Positions 14,267-19,806 of a stretch of 19,806 nt of DNA are shown piece by piece. This DNA is from an uncultured Christensenella sp. (GTDB lineage Bacteria > Bacillota > Clostridia > Christensenellales > Borkfalkiaceae). The number at the start of each line of letters is the position of its first letter. Positions within the stretch are counted from its first letter, which is position 1. The position numbers and the translations under genes were made by a program. The stretch lies in contig CAJTVA010000025.1 of assembly GCA_910579585.1 (NCBI GenBank), forward strand, positions 1-19,806, written 5' to 3'. The notes below the pieces were generated by a model. The model was not told the origin of the DNA, did no database searches, and was given only the letters and a program-made list of their open reading frames with translations.

Positions 14267-14794
14267 ATGAAAAAATGTCCCGTTTGCGGTGAAATCGTTG
14301 AAGACGACGTAACCGTTTGCCCCGTTTGCGGAGCAAAGAAATTTGTGCCTGTTACGGGCGACGCGAAATACGCTTGCGAACACGTTGTAGGTGAAGGCAA
14401 GGTTGACGACGAAGAGATTATGGAAGGGCTTCGCGCACACTTCACTGGCGAATGCACCGAGGTTGGTATGTACCTTGCAATGGCAAGGGTTGCGGAAAGA
14501 GAGGGCTATCCCGAAATCGCCGAGGCGTACAAGCGTTACGCTTACGAAGAAGCGGAACACGCTTCTAAATTTGCGGAGCTTTTGGGCGAAGTAGTTACCC
14601 CCTCGACGAAGAAGAACCTCGAACTCCGTGCGGCTGCGGAAGCGGGCGCTTGCGAGGGCAAGCTTGCAATTGCAAAGCGTGCTAAACAGCTCGGTTACGA
14701 CGCCATTCACGACACCGTTCACGAAATGGCTAAGGACGAAGCAAGACACGGCGCAGGCTTTGCCGGTATGCTTAAAAGATATTTCGGCAAATAA
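14267..14794 (+). CDS. Reverse rubrerythrin (N-terminal rubredoxin-like zinc/iron site, diiron domain)
   Basis: The 175 residues carry a short rubredoxin-like module at the N-terminus with two CPxCG pairs (Cys4/Cys7 and Cys18/Cys21), then a ferritin-like four-helix diiron domain. Iron ligands are visible as Glu62/Glu65 on helix 1, E95-x-x-H98, Glu130 and E158-x-x-H161. In classical rubrerythrin the rubredoxin module is C-terminal. The reversed order is known from Clostridium enzymes that act as NADH-driven hydrogen peroxide and oxygen reductases, protecting anaerobes. The rubredoxin part here is unusually compact (about 25 residues), so its metal could be iron or zinc. The gene has a strong promoter, an AAGGAG ribosome site and its own terminator, consistent with an abundant, separately controlled stress protein. 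Confidence 0.92.
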   Translation: MKKCPVCGEIVEDDVTVCPVCGAKKFVPVTGDAKYACEHVVGEGKVDDEEIMEGLRAHFTGECTEVGMYLAMARVAEREGYPEIAEAYKRYAYEEAEHASKFAELLGEVVTPSTKKNLELRAAAEAGACEGKLAIAKRAKQLGYDAIHDTVHEMAKDEARHGAGFAGMLKRYFGK

Positions 14795-14805
14795 TTGAAA
14801 CGCAT

Positions 14806-14841
14806 AAAGCGCGGGCGAAACTTTTCGCCCGCGCTTTTCAT
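14806..14841 (+). terminator. Rubrerythrin terminator
   Basis: Arms 14806-14819 and 14824-14837 are perfect 14-bp complements, loop ACTT, followed by TTTT. Confidence 0.92.
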
Positions 14842-14906
14842 ATAATGGAGTATAGGCAAGGGGGGAAACCTTTGCCCAAACTTCAAGATAAAGGAACGAA
14901 ATACAA

Positions 14907-15251
14907 ATGTGTAATAATTGTAATTGCGGTTGCAACGGACTTTTCAATTTTCTTTTCGGCAGCAACCGTTGTGGTTGCGGCTGCCAGAACAACAACTGCG
15001 GCTGCAACTCCTACTATAACCGTAACAACCGTAGCGGTTGCAACTCCTGCGGTTGCCATAATAACCACAACTGCGGCTGTATAGACGCTTACTATGCCGC
15101 TCAGTACAACCTGAACACCAACGGCTGCGGCTGCAGTAACTGGTTCGAGTGCCGTCAGAGAAGCAGTGATTGCAACTCTTGCAACAGCTGGAACAACTCT
15201 CGCAGCGGCTGTGGTTGCAATTCCTGCAACAATAATTGCGGTTGCAACTAA
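14907..15251 (+). CDS. Cysteine/asparagine-rich low-complexity miniprotein
   Basis: This 114-residue protein has about 24 Cys and 30 Asn plus many Gly and Ser, built from degenerate repeats such as NCGCN, GCNSC and NNCGCN. Two short non-repetitive islands, GLFNFLFGSN near residues 11-20 and IDAYYAAQYNLNTN near 59-72, interrupt the repeats. There is no signal peptide or membrane helix. AAGGAACG about 11 nt upstream supports ATG 14907. Overlapping frames on both strands also lack stops, but only this frame gives a coherent repeat protein with ribosome site and terminator. Possible roles, all inference, are a metal-binding (metallothionein-like) protein, a disulphide-cross-linked spore-coat or envelope component, or an iron-sulphur/metal store acting with the rubrerythrin upstream. 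I recognise no named family. Confidence 0.72.
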   Translation: MCNNCNCGCNGLFNFLFGSNRCGCGCQNNNCGCNSYYNRNNRSGCNSCGCHNNHNCGCIDAYYAAQYNLNTNGCGCSNWFECRQRSSDCNSCNSWNNSRSGCGCNSCNNNCGCN

Positions 15252-15265
15252 CCGTCCGTACTTTT

Positions 15266-15299
15266 AAGGGTATTCCTTCGGGGATACCCTTATTATTTT
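15266..15299 (+). terminator. Terminator with a TTCG tetraloop
   Basis: Arms 15266-15276 and 15281-15291 pair over 11 bp with one T-G wobble, closing a C(TTCG)G tetraloop, followed by ATTATTTTATT. Confidence 0.9.
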
Positions 15300-15323
15300 A
15301 TTAATTTTGCCGAAAATAGAAAT

Positions 15324-16130
15324 ATGGGGAATGTAACCGCCGTTTTCAAAAGCATAACGGAAAAGATAGCAAAAACTGTAAAATTCTATTCGGACAAACG
15401 TTTTTCGACCATTGCAGGAACGCTTGTGTACTTTCTTTTGATGTCCATTGCGCCGTTTATTTTGTGGCTGACCTTGGTTTTCGGAAGCGTCGATACTGAG
15501 CAGTTACTTTCCAGCGGGATTTTCGAGAGCATAAGTCCCGTTTTAAGGTATCTTAAAGAATCTGCGGAAAGCGCGGTGGGGGGTGCGGGGATAATTTTTC
15601 TTCTGACCTCGCTGTACTCGTCAACCAACTTTTTCTATCACCTGAGAAGAAGCGGAGAAATAATTTATAACAGCAAAAGGGTGAAGGGGGGAATCAAGCT
15701 AAGAATAATTTCGCTTATGCTTATAGCGGCAACTATAATTTTGGTTGCGTTGACCGCTGCCGTTTCTGTTGCGGGCACTGCGCTACTCAATGCCGTTCTT
15801 CCCGAAATAGTGTCGAGAATAATTTCAATGGTATTTATTTCGGCGCTTGCTTTCGTCGTTGCTCTGGTTTTAAATCTCGTCGCCTGTCCTTACAAACTGA
15901 AAGTATACGAAGTCTTGACGGGCAGTCTTTTGACAACCGCGCTATGGCTGATTTTTTCGGTCGGTTTCGGGGTCTATTCCATCTTCGCGAACCCCGAACG
16001 TCTGTACGGTCGCATAGCGGCTTTAATAGTTTTTCTTCTGTGGAGCTATGTTATGATGAGCTGTTTCGTAATAGGAATGATAAAAAACGGTTCACAGACC
16101 CCGAAAGTAATGCAACCGAAAACGCTATAA
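15324..16130 (+). CDS. YihY/BrkB-family membrane protein
   Basis: The 268 residues form a six-helix membrane protein of the YihY/virulence factor BrkB family (once mis-called ribonuclease BN). The N-terminus has the family's amphipathic start and AGTLVYFLLMSIAPFILWL (31-49). The C-terminus has the signature YGRIAALIVFLLWSYVMMS (228-246) and FVIGM. Function of the family is not established; transport or envelope roles are proposed. Length is slightly short for the family because the cytosolic tail is only about 15 residues. No ribosome site precedes ATG 15324. A weak -10-like GAAAAT at 15312-15317 would sit 6 nt upstream as in the leaderless genes, but no -35 is clear. Terminator immediately downstream. 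Confidence 0.88.
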   Translation: MGNVTAVFKSITEKIAKTVKFYSDKRFSTIAGTLVYFLLMSIAPFILWLTLVFGSVDTEQLLSSGIFESISPVLRYLKESAESAVGGAGIIFLLTSLYSSTNFFYHLRRSGEIIYNSKRVKGGIKLRIISLMLIAATIILVALTAAVSVAGTALLNAVLPEIVSRIISMVFISALAFVVALVLNLVACPYKLKVYEVLTGSLLTTALWLIFSVGFGVYSIFANPERLYGRIAALIVFLLWSYVMMSCFVIGMIKNGSQTPKVMQPKTL

Positions 16131-16167
16131 AAAACAGCGGTGCTTTTTAAGCGCCGCTGTTTTTTTA
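16131..16167. terminator. Bidirectional terminator
   Basis: Arms 16131-16144 and 16150-16163 pair over 14 positions with one T-G wobble, loop TTTTA, then a run of T. It separates yihY from the convergent degV gene. Confidence 0.88.
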
Positions 16168-16174
16168 ATCTTTA

Positions 16175-17047
16175 TCAATATTTAGTAGAGCAAGCCACTG
16201 CCAAAGCTCCGGGGCCGATATGGCAGGAAACGCTGAGCGAGAGGGGGTTAATAAAATTAATTTCAACATCGGGGAATTCAGCCTGAATTTCCTTTATGAA
16301 TTTTTCCGCTTCCTCTAAATTCGCGGTATGTGCGACAGAAATGGTCATTTTTCCTGCGGCAACCAACTCGCTGAAGCGGTTCTGGAAATCTTTCTTTATT
16401 GCGTTTATCATAGTCGTTTTTGCATCGGCAAGCTTTCTGACCTTAGCGTACTGGTCAAGCTTTTCGCCCTGAATTTGCAAAACGGGCTTTATCTTCAAAA
16501 GCGTACCTATTGCCGCAACGGCGGGGGTGAGCCTGCCACCCTTTTTCAGGTATTTAAGCGTGTCTACCATAATATAGATGCTTGACTCCATCTTAGTATC
16601 CATAAGGAATTTATAAATTTCCTCGGCGGTCTTGCCCTCGTTTGCCAACTTCAACGCATCCATAACGCTTTGGCGCTGGGTAATGGAAATTCTTTGGTTA
16701 TCAACGACGTAAACTTTGCCGTTGAACTGCTCCTCGGTTGCTGCATAGTGTTGAAGGGTATGGCAAGTTTCGGAAAGCCCGCTCGACATAGGAATATAAA
16801 TTACGCTGTCGTAATCTTTCAGCGCTTTAGCCCAAATTTCGCCGACGTCCAACGGATTGGGTTGAGAAGTGGAAACGTTTGCGTCGCCTTGCAGTTTTTC
16901 ATAGAACTGCTCCTGACTTAAAGTTAAATCCTCGAAGTAAAGTTCGCCGTCGATAAGAACGGGCATAGGTACGACGTAAATGCCAAGCTCTTTCGCTTCG
17001 CTCTGCGTAATGCCGCTGTTACTGTCTGTAATTATGGCTGTCTTCAT
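16175..17047 (-). CDS. DegV family fatty-acid-binding protein (copy 1)
   Basis: ATG 17047 (MKTAIITDSNSGI, 290 residues) has AGGAG at the right distance; the frame extends to 17098 but those extra 17 codons overlap the promoter. DegV/FakB proteins bind one fatty acid and present it to the kinase FakA, yielding acyl-phosphate for phospholipid synthesis; this is family knowledge. Visible motifs are TDSNSGI (7-13) in the first strand, STSQPNP (59-65), SSGLSETC (94-101, ligand-carboxyl-binding loop), VDTLKYLKKGGR near 154-165, LLKIKPVL and C-terminal HIGPGALAVA. It is divergent from marR and related to the copy at 17618, so the two probably bind different acyl chains. No fakA homologue is in the window. 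Confidence 0.93.
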   Translation of the reverse strand: MKTAIITDSNSGITQSEAKELGIYVVPMPVLIDGELYFEDLTLSQEQFYEKLQGDANVSTSQPNPLDVGEIWAKALKDYDSVIYIPMSSGLSETCHTLQHYAATEEQFNGKVYVVDNQRISITQRQSVMDALKLANEGKTAEEIYKFLMDTKMESSIYIMVDTLKYLKKGGRLTPAVAAIGTLLKIKPVLQIQGEKLDQYAKVRKLADAKTTMINAIKKDFQNRFSELVAAGKMTISVAHTANLEEAEKFIKEIQAEFPDVEINFINPLSLSVSCHIGPGALAVACSTKY

Positions 17048-17070
17048 ATATTCTCCTGCTCTGAAAATTG

Positions 17071-17156
17071 AGTATGTTAAAACTTGTTGATTTGTCAACG
17101 TATTTAGTTGACAAAACTACTTATAAAGTGTAACATACACTTGTTGAAAAATCAAC
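17071..17156. promoter_or_regulatory. Divergent degV / marR-degV promoters with palindromic operators
   Basis: Plus strand: TTGACA (17108-17113), 17 nt, TAACAT (17131-17136). Minus strand: TTGACA (17098-17093), 16 nt, CATACT (17076-17071). Both -35 boxes lie inside one palindrome, TTGTCAAC (17092-17099) and GTTGACAA (17107-17114). Two further 14-bp dyads of the form GTTGA-N4-TCAAC occur at 17086-17099 and 17143-17156. A dimeric MarR protein bound here would cover both -35s and the marR start site. Confidence 0.75.
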
Positions 17157-17175
17157 CGATTAAGGCAAAAAGTTT

Positions 17176-17625
17176 ATGGAAAAGGTTTTTGAAAATTTTA
17201 CTGTATCGGTTTTGAAGCTTAATAAGCTTGTACAGCGCATAAAACAGTTCGAAATGCGCGAGTACAGGCTTAAAAGCGTACACGTTATGTGTGTGTACTA
17301 TCTGAACGAACACTCCGAAGGGCTTACTGCAAGCGAGCTTATGCGCCTAACTTACGAGGACAAGGCGGCAATATCGCGCGCGCTTCACCAACTTCGAGAG
17401 GACGGATACGTCAGGTACGACGTGAAAAAATACAATGCGGTAATTACTCTTACGGAAGAGGGCGGTAAGGTCGCTGATTATATTACAATGAAAGCCGACA
17501 AAGCCGTTAGAGCGGGCAGCGCCGATTTTAACGAAGAAGAGAGGGCTTTTTTCTATAAATCGCTTGCGCAAATAACCGAAAATCTTAAAAACTATTACGA
17601 GGAGTTAATAAAACGCAATGATTAA
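17176..17625 (+). CDS. MarR family transcriptional regulator
   Basis: The 149-residue winged-helix protein has the MarR layout: an N-terminal dimerisation helix, the helix-turn-helix in the LTASELMRLTYEDKAAISRALHQL region (about residues 50-73), and a beta wing with DGYVRYDVKK...AVITLTEEGG (77-97). A long C-terminal helix pair follows (about 100-147). It likely binds the GTTGA-N4-TCAAC dyads in its own promoter, controlling itself, the downstream degV and the divergent degV. By analogy, FabT, a MarR protein of streptococci, controls fatty-acid synthesis together with acyl ligands, so an acyl-derived signal is a reasonable guess here. An AAGG site lies 10 nt before ATG 17176. The stop overlaps the next degV by 8 nt, so the two are translationally coupled. 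Confidence 0.88.
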   Translation: MEKVFENFTVSVLKLNKLVQRIKQFEMREYRLKSVHVMCVYYLNEHSEGLTASELMRLTYEDKAAISRALHQLREDGYVRYDVKKYNAVITLTEEGGKVADYITMKADKAVRAGSADFNEEERAFFYKSLAQITENLKNYYEELIKRND

Positions 17626-18463
17626 AATATTAGTAGATTCCGCGTCCGATTTGGAGCTTAAAGAGGCTGACGAACTCGGCATTTCACTTATACCAATGAC
17701 TATAATGTTCGGAAGCGACGAATATTACGACGGGGTAAATATCAGCCGCCGAGAATTTTTCGAAAAGCTTCCGCTGTGCGAAGAACTTCCCGCGACCAGC
17801 CAGATAAACGAATTCAGGTGGGAAGAGGAGTTCGCTAAACTCACCGCAGACGGAAGCGAAGTTATTGCAATAACCATATCTTCGGGGCTTTCGGGCACGT
17901 TCGGTTGCGCGGTAAAAGCCGCCGAAAAGTTTGGCGGCAAGGTGCGCGTGGTGGACAGCCTTAACGCAAGCCTGGGTGAAAGAATTCTTTTAGAATACGC
18001 AATTAAGCTTGTGAAAGAGGGTTTGCCGCTTAACGACGCTGTAAAACTTCTGAAAGAGAAGAGAGGTAAAATACAGGTGCTTGCTCTGTTGGATACTTTA
18101 AAGTACCTTAAAAAAGGCGGGCGTATTTCCTCCGTTGCCGCTTTTACGGGCGAGCTTTTGTCTATAAAACCCGTAATTTCGATAGTAGACGGCAAAGTGA
18201 AACTCGTCGGCAAGGCGATTGGCTCGAAAAAGGGAAATAACCTTTTAATGCAGCTTGTAGACAAGTGCGGCGGTATAGATTTCGATATGCCCTACACGCT
18301 TGCGTACTCAGGACTTTCAGATGAAAACCTGCAAAGATATTTAAAGGACAGCGAAAAACTTTGGGCGGGCAAGGCGGAAAATATTCCCTCGCATATGATA
18401 GGCAGCACTATCGGCACCCACATAGGACCTGGCGCTATTGCCGTCGCGTTCTTCGCAAAATAA
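17618..18463 (+). CDS. DegV family fatty-acid-binding protein (copy 2)
   Basis: The 281 residues share the DegV architecture with copy 1: VDSASDLEL (6-14), ATSQINEF near 62-69, SSGLSGTFG (around 88-96), LDTLKYLKKGGR, LLSIKPVI and C-terminal HIGPGAIAVAFF. The family binds a fatty acid in a pocket between its two alpha/beta domains and hands it to FakA. ATG 17618 overlaps the end of marR by 8 nt, with GAGGAG 13 nt upstream inside marR, so it is expressed in the same operon. Having one DegV on each side of the regulator suggests coordinated control of two binding proteins with different chain preferences. That is inference. No terminator is obvious after the stop, and a decayed gene follows. Confidence 0.92.
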   Translation: MIKILVDSASDLELKEADELGISLIPMTIMFGSDEYYDGVNISRREFFEKLPLCEELPATSQINEFRWEEEFAKLTADGSEVIAITISSGLSGTFGCAVKAAEKFGGKVRVVDSLNASLGERILLEYAIKLVKEGLPLNDAVKLLKEKRGKIQVLALLDTLKYLKKGGRISSVAAFTGELLSIKPVISIVDGKVKLVGKAIGSKKGNNLLMQLVDKCGGIDFDMPYTLAYSGLSDENLQRYLKDSEKLWAGKAENIPSHMIGSTIGTHIGPGAIAVAFFAK

Positions 18464-18486
18464 AATTACTCGGCGCCGCCCGTTGA

Positions 18487-19070
18487 CGAAAGTCATCCGC
18501 GACATTCATTTATCAGCACGGCGAAGAAAATTTTGATTATATCAAACATATTTCTATGGACGCAGTAACCGTGCAGTCGGCAAATCAGGCTTACCGTGAC
18601 AAGTTGGCGGAATGGATGCGTTTTTCAGATAAAGAAGCCGCCGAAATGCAGGACGGCGTAACCGCCGAAATGATTGGCTTAAAGGTTATAGTAAAAACTT
18701 TTTATAATTGGACGACTACACGTGAAAGCGCAAAAGGCTACAAATTCGCTAAACAAGGTATCGATGCCGCGAAAAAACAACTGAATAATTTTGGTGCGTT
18801 TGCTGTTTTTATCGGTGGCAATTAGTTCGAAGAACTTATTGATTTAGCTAGAAAAGCACAGGCTTTTTGGTTTGGCTGTACCGAGAATAATATCGCAGTA
18901 CAGCCTTTTTCAGCCGCATTGGAACGGCTTCGTCTTGCTTGTCGGTCCAAAAAGAATTAGGCTTTTTCACTCCCGTGCAAAAGATTTGAAGGCTGGGATA
19001 TGTGGACGATTACGGCGAAAACAGCGGTTTGTGCAGAAACCTTTCTGACTATATAACAGTTGTGAAGTAA
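18487..19070 (+). pseudogene. Decayed nitroreductase-like gene (in-frame stop and frameshift)
   Basis: A protein-like frame is open from 18487 and reads FIYQHGEENFDYI before the first ATG at 18556. It continues through VQSANQAYRDKLAEWMRFSDKEA and KKQLNNFGAFAVFIGGN, hits TAG at 18823-18825, then continues in the same frame with FEELIDLARKAQAFWFGCTENNIAVQPFSAALE to a stop at 18957-18959. In another frame, 18990-19070 encodes RLGYVDDYGENSGLCRNL and a terminal YITVVK with TAA. The pieces in order resemble the C-terminal two thirds of a nitroreductase-superfamily protein (Acg-like, FMN-binding). The match is from recall of the family pattern, not a search. The N-terminal part is missing. One amber stop, at least one frameshift and no promoter or ribosome site mark it as dead. 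The 89-codon ORF at 18556 is only a fragment of it. Confidence 0.7.
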
Positions 19071-19075
19071 AATAA

Positions 19076-19114
19076 AAGCGTGCGTGAGATACTTATAGTA
19101 TCTCACGCACGCTT
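19076..19114 (-). terminator. Strong terminator of the P-loop kinase gene
   Basis: Arms 19076-19092 and 19098-19114 are perfect 17-bp complements, loop TTATA. On the minus strand it follows the kinase stop codon by 4 nt and leads into TTTTATTTT. Confidence 0.92.
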
Positions 19115-19118
19115 ATTC

Positions 19119-19640
19119 TCATTTAAAAACGGACTTAATATTTAAATTGTAGACGGTATCAATTAAAATATAATTCAAGTTGAATTTTTTGCAAAGCTCA
19201 AAATTGCGCATATTTTCATTTATTAATTCAGTTTTAGATATTCTGCCGCTACAAAGCCTGTTTTCAATCACATTTTCAAATTTCAGTATATCCGCAAAGT
19301 GATTTTCAATATAATTGACAGTCATTATCAGGCAACAGTATTTTATATCTTTAAGATACTCGCGGCTGAAATCTTTTTGCCAGTCGAAAGGAATATAACA
19401 GCCCTCGATAACAAGATTTTGCTTGTTCTCTACTGCAGTTTTGATTATCTCTTTTACTATCGACCATAAATAAGGCACAAGCTCTTTGTCGTCGGAGGGC
19501 GTAAGCGCCGTTTGACCGCTTCTTATCAACCCCATTTTTAAATGGTCGATTGAATAATACGGAATTTTATATTCTTCCAAAAGTTTTTGTGCAAGAACGG
19601 TTTTACCGGTATGAGTCGTGCCCGAAATTAAAATAACCAT
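19119..19640 (-). CDS. Small P-loop kinase-like ATPase, substrate unknown
   Basis: ATG 19640 gives 173 residues starting MVILISGTTHTGKT, placing strand 1 and the Walker A loop (GTTHTGKT, 7-14) at the very N-terminus, as in adenylate-kinase-like nucleotide and metabolite kinases. The frame extends ten codons further, but that would precede the P-loop with non-conserved residues, and the predicted promoter lies there. After the P-loop come YYSIDHLKMGLIRSG (a substrate-binding region like that of AAA_33/zeta-type kinases), NLVIEGCYIPFDW (strand 3 with an acidic residue), and an R-rich lid region NRLCSGRISKTE near 127-138. It is AT-rich and lacks a ribosome site; TATAAT ends 6 nt before the ATG. 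It lies behind tRNA-Ser on the same strand, separated by that tRNA's terminator. Related proteins are often annotated as 2-phosphoglycerate kinase-like or unknown. Confidence 0.8.
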   Translation of the reverse strand: MVILISGTTHTGKTVLAQKLLEEYKIPYYSIDHLKMGLIRSGQTALTPSDDKELVPYLWSIVKEIIKTAVENKQNLVIEGCYIPFDWQKDFSREYLKDIKYCCLIMTVNYIENHFADILKFENVIENRLCSGRISKTELINENMRNFELCKKFNLNYILIDTVYNLNIKSVFK

Positions 19641-19646
19641 ATGAAA

Positions 19647-19652
19647 ATTATA
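19647..19652 (-). promoter_or_regulatory. -10 element of the P-loop kinase gene
   Basis: TATAAT on the minus strand (19652-19647), 6 nt before ATG 19640. No good -35 is found, as the region upstream is the tRNA-Ser terminator hairpin. Confidence 0.5.
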
Positions 19653-19653
19653 C

Positions 19654-19688
19654 AAAAAGTCCCGTGGCAAAAAGCCAAAGGACTTTTT
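19654..19688 (-). terminator. tRNA-Ser terminator
   Basis: AAAAAGTCC (19654-19662) pairs with GGACTTTTT (19680-19688), with an inner TGGC/GCCA stem. On the minus strand it directly follows the tRNA CCA end and finishes in CTTTTTG. Confidence 0.75.
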
Positions 19689-19776
19689 TGGCGCAGAGAG
19701 AGGGATTCGAACCCCCGTACAGTTGCCCGTAACACGATTTCGAGTCGTGCGCGTTCGACCACTCCGCCATCTCTGC
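19689..19776 (-). tRNA. tRNA-Ser(CGA)
   Basis: An 88-nt minus-strand cloverleaf with encoded CCA: acceptor GCAGAGA/TCTCTGC, discriminator G, anticodon loop CTCGAAA with anticodon CGA, a long variable arm (TACGGGCAACTGTA region) typical of class II serine tRNAs, and T arm GGGGGTTCGAATCCC. It reads UCG codons. Confidence 0.96.
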
Positions 19777-19806
19777 GTAATTTGAATATTAAGTTTGAGA
19801 GTGGGC

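Noticed and set aside
14845..15084. Alanine/valine/threonine-rich ORFs on both strands over the Cys-rich gene
   Set aside because: They are shadow frames of the repeated codons of the Cys/Asn-rich gene, with no ribosome site of their own.
14907..15251. CRISPR or tandem DNA repeat array
   Set aside because: The repeated GGTTGCAA-like words have irregular spacing and simply reflect repeated Cys and Asn codons.
18556..18825. Independent 89-codon gene
   Set aside because: Protein-like sequence continues in frame both before the ATG and after the TAG, and there is no ribosome site, so it is a fragment of the pseudogene.

Overview
The window looks like chromosome from an uncultured, low-to-mid G+C anaerobic Firmicute of the Clostridia type. 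Supporting signs are consensus TTGACA/TATAAT promoters, GGAGG ribosome sites, many T-tailed hairpin terminators, an N-terminal-rubredoxin ('reverse') rubrerythrin, a class II aldolase, a Bacillus/Clostridium-type second MurG, two DegV proteins and lipoprotein signal peptides. This placement is inferred from gene content alone.

Positions 1-3047 are an accessory segment ending at tRNA-Pro(AGG). It holds the 3' end of a putative polymorphic-toxin gene whose base composition drops sharply at the variable C-terminal domain, an AT-rich candidate immunity gene, and a lipoprotein gene flanked by two copies of one hairpin. After these come a 41-codon ORF with a very strong ribosome site and a GC-rich foldable element. 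That element lies next to a second copy of the tRNA-Pro 3' end, an attachment-site-like duplication.

Positions 3142-16167 are mostly housekeeping. In order they are mntP, converging on and overlapping a type 2 murG; a small acidic-tailed membrane protein; a small lipoprotein; and a translationally coupled pair of DUF2207-like membrane proteins. Next are fba and gapA, glycolytic genes on divergent promoters, then ychF with an alpha/beta hydrolase behind it in a likely operon, and argS divergent from ychF. The block ends with a rubrerythrin, a Cys/Asn-rich miniprotein, and a YihY/BrkB membrane protein.

Positions 16175-18463 form a compact regulatory unit: degV < > marR-degV. The divergent promoters have their -35 boxes inside one palindrome, flanked by two GTTGA-N4-TCAAC dyads. 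DegV proteins bind fatty acids, so this may be a locally autoregulated fatty-acid-handling module; no kinase partner gene is in the window.

Positions 18487-19776 hold a decayed nitroreductase-like pseudogene, a small P-loop kinase and tRNA-Ser(CGA).

One pattern crosses regions. Several genes (mntP, the 4903 membrane protein, argS, the P-loop kinase) lack a ribosome site and have the -10 hexamer ending exactly 6 nt before ATG, which predicts leaderless mRNAs. Other genes in the same window use strong Shine-Dalgarno sequences.
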